A program made the translations under genes and the position numbers. DNA of 64,000 nt. It comes from Nibrella saemangeumensis. GTDB taxonomy: Bacteria; Bacteroidota; Bacteroidia; Cytophagales; Spirosomataceae. The first letter of the stretch is position 1. Each line of letters opens with the position of its first letter. The stretch spans positions 124,001 to 188,000 of the forward strand of contig NZ_BAABHD010000084.1 of assembly GCF_039541915.1 (NCBI RefSeq). Reading direction: 5' to 3'. Below the pieces are notes generated by a model. It was not told where the DNA came from. It saw only the letters and a program-made list of their open reading frames with translations, and searched no databases. Of this stretch, positions 61,243 through 64,000 are shown piece by piece.

Positions 61243-64000
61243 TCAGGCAAATGTACACAGCGAAGCTACATAGTCCCGGCTGCCGTCGGTGACCCAGGAG
61301 TCGAGTTGCGCCGGGTCTTTCATCTGCTGACCGCGATACCGGGGCACGGCGATGTAGCCGCATTGGATGTCGGGCAGGGCCGACATATCGCTCCAGAGTT
61401 TCTCGATCTGCGCTACCGGATAAATGTCTTCCTGACCGTGCCCCCAACGGTATTTTACTTCCTTAATGGTTACGTACGAAGGAATACGGTGCCCCACGTT
61501 GCGGACGGCTCTGGCCAGTTGGGCTTCATCGCCTTTCTGCAAATCGGCGCGGGTGAGGCCGAACAACTGCAACAGCGGGTCAATCTGTATCCAGGTGGTC
61601 ATGGAGTTGTAGTAGCTCAGGTTGAGTTCATCTTCCTCGCGGGGCTGAGCCAGACCTTCCAGTAGCCGGATGTGGCCGTTTACCCTGGCCAGTCCACCAC
61701 CCCGATCCTCAATGCGCCGGGGCACTACCTCAAACGTCAGCACATTGCCCGACTCCAGGTGATAGCCCAGAGCCGCGGGGTTAACATCAGCCCCGAGCGT
61801 GTCGATATTGTGCAGCATCAGGGTCTGGACCTGCGGCTGCTCACTTAACAGGCGGGCCAGGGTGCCGTTGCGCAGCAGGTTGGAGACTTCGTACCAGTGG
61901 CCGAGAGGGGAGAAGCGTTGCGCGGCAATGTTGTCGGTGTAATCGGAGCCTTCGCCCTTTGATTTGGCCCAGCCAATGAGCGTCTGGCGGACGGCATCGC
62001 GGACTTTCTGTTTATTTTCGTCCAACGTTTCCTGCGGCATTTCTTCCCACATAAACCGCAGGTCCCGCTCCATCGGCACAAACCGTTGACCAATCGATCG
62101 CCCCGGCGATAGCAGTGCCGGACCGCCATAGCCAAAGTTGCCGGTCTGTTCCAGCTTTTTGCGGATCGGCTCGTGCGTCAGGTAACTGGTGGCTACCAGG
62201 TGCGGAATTACGGAGCCGTAGCTTTCGGCCACTTTCCGGGTCTTCGCCATGTGGATTTCCAGAAAGCTGCGATGAATGCCGTCGATTTCTACAAACGGAT
62301 TAATGGCTTTGATCACCCCGGCCCCTTTGGTCCAGCGGCTGCCGACCCCGGCGGCCAGGCTCATCACCGCTATCTTGCCCGAGCGGATGGCGTCCTCGCC
62401 GGTTTTGATGGAAGAGACCAGCTGGTCCAGATGCGCCAGTTCATCGGGCAGTACATCTTCGATAGTGCTTTCGGCAGGCAGCCGGTTACGGGACAGGCCG
62501 ATTCGCCCTTTTTGCAGTTCCTCCCGAATCTCTTCGTGCTGGATATAATCGAAGCCGTTCTCTTTTTTAATCCGTTCCGCTTTTTCGTTCTCCACGCTCC
62601 GGTTGCTTTGGGTAGACGGATCAGATACCTTGAAGAGGTTGCTGACCACCGTACGGAGCAGGGGATAGGCCAGGTTATTCTTGGCACAATACGTGGTGAA
62701 TACATCAATTTCGGCCCGGCGGATGTAGGGGATGGATGCCGGATCTTTCCGCACCAGCTCCGATACGTGAATGCCGTAGTACTGCTCAGGCATCAGCGCG
62801 TCGCTGCCTTCCTGGAGGTTCGCCCAGGTACCTCTGGGGTTGATGCGCCAGTTGTACACCACCGGTTCCATGGCAAACGGCAGCGAATCGGATAGTTCGT
62901 TTTTGGTGGTCCGCAGAATCTCCAGCACCCGCGTTTTGTATTCCTCATTCCGTTCCGGATTGACAAACATACCCATACCACCACCCGACATACCACCAAG
63001 CATCAGGAAGCCGTAATAGTCGTCGCCGAACGCCTTTTTCGCTTTGGCGATGATCTGCTCGGTAAAGTATGTCGATGCCCAGGGGATAATGGTCTTGATC
63101 GGGTATTCCCAGTTGCGGGCCGTATTGGCCCCCAGTTTCCGAATGTCGCCTTCCTGAATAGCGGCCAGAATATTGTCGAAGATCTGGTTGGTCTGCTGGC
63201 GGGCGGCCCACTCTTTTTCGCCCCGGAGCAGGTACTTTTCGGTCACCATCTCCAGGATCGGCCCCACATTCGACGCCATACCACCGTGCATCAGCACCAG
63301 CGAATGCATGATCTGCTCGGCAAAGTCGGGATGCACGGCCCCGTTCTGCAGGACGCGGTGGCGGGGTAGCAGCGCTCCCCGGCTGGTGCCAAATTCCGGA
63401 TCGCCCTCCTGCGCCAGCATACCCTGAATGGCTTTAACCCCCGGCCAGACCCCACCCGAGTCCTGCCAACCACCACCGGAACCACCAATCCATTCGCCCA
63501 GGATGGCGCGGGAGGCTACCAGCCGTCGCTCGCTTTCTTCCAATCCGCCTTCCAGGTTCTGGGTTTGCCCCGTCGCCCGCATCAGCAGGCTGATAATGGA
63601 GCCCAGCAGGTTGGTGGAAACCGCAAAGCGGGAGCCCTTGGGAATGTCGTTGACTTTGGTGACCAGTTCAATGCCCATACCGGGCGCTACTATCCGGGCC
63701 AGAATGTCGGGCAGCGACTGGTTGGTCCCTTCAAACGAGGGCGGTATCAGGCCCGATGCAATTACCCCGGCCTTGACCAGACTCAGGTAATCGTTACCGA
63801 AGTTGAACAGGTCGTCCAGGTCGTGAATGTCTTTGGTGGTGTTCAGGTCGACGCTGGTCAGGCGCAGCACCGGCTCCGTAATAACCCGAACATAACAATG
63901 CAAGGGTGGTTGGATATCTTTGTCGCGGCCAAACACCCCCAGATCAATGGATATATTGATGACCCGTGCGCCTTCGGGATAATCCATACCCAGAAAGAAA
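61243..64000 (-). CDS. GHMP-kinase-like / UDPGP-type nucleotidyltransferase fusion, N-terminus likely beyond the window
   Basis: At least 914 residues (ATG 63987); the frame stays open to 64000 (FFLG before the Met), so the true start is probably outside. The N-terminal half resembles GHMP sugar kinases of the fucokinase/HddA type: GEWIGGSGGGWQDSGGVWPG (about 164-183) and MLGGMSGGGMGMFV (about 330). The usual GLGSS ATP loop reads KGSRFAVSTNLLGS (117-130). From about residue 535 a UDP-sugar pyrophosphorylase-like domain begins (IAVMSLAAGVGSRWTKGAGV). This recalls FKP fusions but with reversed domain order. A sugar-1-phosphate nucleotidyl transfer role is likely; the substrate is unknown. Confidence 0.8.
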   Translation of the reverse strand, partial: FFLGMDYPEGARVINISIDLGVFGRDKDIQPPLHCYVRVITEPVLRLTSVDLNTTKDIHDLDDLFNFGNDYLSLVKAGVIASGLIPPSFEGTNQSLPDILARIVAPGMGIELVTKVNDIPKGSRFAVSTNLLGSIISLLMRATGQTQNLEGGLEESERRLVASRAILGEWIGGSGGGWQDSGGVWPGVKAIQGMLAQEGDPEFGTSRGALLPRHRVLQNGAVHPDFAEQIMHSLVLMHGGMASNVGPILEMVTEKYLLRGEKEWAARQQTNQIFDNILAAIQEGDIRKLGANTARNWEYPIKTIIPWASTYFTEQIIAKAKKAFGDDYYGFLMLGGMSGGGMGMFVNPERNEEYKTRVLEILRTTKNELSDSLPFAMEPVVYNWRINPRGTWANLQEGSDALMPEQYYGIHVSELVRKDPASIPYIRRAEIDVFTTYCAKNNLAYPLLRTVVSNLFKVSDPSTQSNRSVENEKAERIKKENGFDYIQHEEIREELQKGRIGLSRNRLPAESTIEDVLPDELAHLDQLVSSIKTGEDAIRSGKIAVMSLAAGVGSRWTKGAGVIKAINPFVEIDGIHRSFLEIHMAKTRKVAESYGSVIPHLVATSYLTHEPIRKKLEQTGNFGYGGPALLSPGRSIGQRFVPMERDLRFMWEEMPQETLDENKQKVRDAVRQTLIGWAKSKGEGSDYTDNIAAQRFSPLGHWYEVSNLLRNGTLARLLSEQPQVQTLMLHNIDTLGADVNPAALGYHLESGNVLTFEVVPRRIEDRGGGLARVNGHIRLLEGLAQPREEDELNLSYYNSMTTWIQIDPLLQLFGLTRADLQKGDEAQLARAVRNVGHRIPSYVTIKEVKYRWGHGQEDIYPVAQIEKLWSDMSALPDIQCGYIAVPRYRGQQMKDPAQLDSWVTDGSRDYVASLCTFA

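Overview
The window looks like ordinary chromosome of a Bacteroidota bacterium, most likely order Cytophagales, in or near Spirosoma and its relatives. The reasons are a secreted protein with a type IX secretion sorting tail, the ftsX-DUF3098-uppP-truB-ribF cluster, -7 promoter boxes of the TAnnTTTG type, many Bacteroidota-only families (DUF1593, DUF3098, TPR histidine kinases) and moderately high G+C. No phage, insertion sequence, CRISPR array, rRNA or origin was seen. One tRNA gene, Leu(CAA), is present.

Layout. 1-9.9 kb: a window-edge M49-like metallopeptidase lipoprotein, a DUF1593 secreted protein, a nitrilase-family amidohydrolase, a TrkH-type K+ channel subunit with an acetyltransferase, a Tat-exported hydroxyacid dehydrogenase, DUF1905 and DUF4345 proteins, and two membrane proteins, one carrying a LytTR DNA-binding domain. 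10-13.7 kb: a minus-strand housekeeping operon, ftsX (division), DUF3098, uppP (undecaprenyl-PP recycling), truB (tRNA pseudouridine) and ribF (FMN/FAD). 13.8-25.3 kb: a serine hydrolase, a tandem DUF418 pair, a small lipoprotein, a DUF151 nuclease-like protein, etfB/etfA, purine nucleoside phosphorylase, a YhiN-type flavoprotein and a secreted DRGH nuclease. 25.5-30.7 kb: a membrane-anchored AraC-TPR regulator, a small lipoprotein and a repeat-rich T9SS beta-helix protein, all in one direction. 30.8-33.7 kb: a secreted conserved protein, an orphan MacB-like permease and tRNA-Leu.

33.7-37.9 kb is a visibly more AT-rich block: an internally deleted histidine-kinase paralogue overlapping a full TPR histidine kinase, then a small membrane protein. 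38-46.3 kb: a cysteine-bearing protein of unknown function, a fasciclin lipoprotein, an NRAMP-like transporter with unusual metal-site residues, a sialidase-like protein, a quinone-oxidoreductase-like enzyme with a DUF1624 acyltransferase-like protein, and a LytS-type kinase. 46.4-52.8 kb: a secreted PIG-L deacetylase followed immediately by a fused 5-oxoprolinase/hydantoinase. 53-64 kb: membrane pyrophosphatase, rplY, prs, a PAP2 phosphatase, trpS, a malic enzyme-phosphotransacetylase fusion and a GHMP-kinase-like/UDP-sugar pyrophosphorylase-like fusion cut by the window edge.

The most striking structural theme is small palindromic repeats, at least five sequence families between genes. One family, with TTTGTCATCCCGA ends, also sits inside the oxoprolinase gene as an 84-bp, exactly 28-codon, in-frame insertion. 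No candidate for a wholly new multi-gene defence or biosynthetic system is evident. The best leads are this coding repeat, the kinase paralogue lacking its phospho-acceptor domain, the atypical GHMP/UDPGP fusion, and the transporter and peptidase with non-canonical metal motifs.
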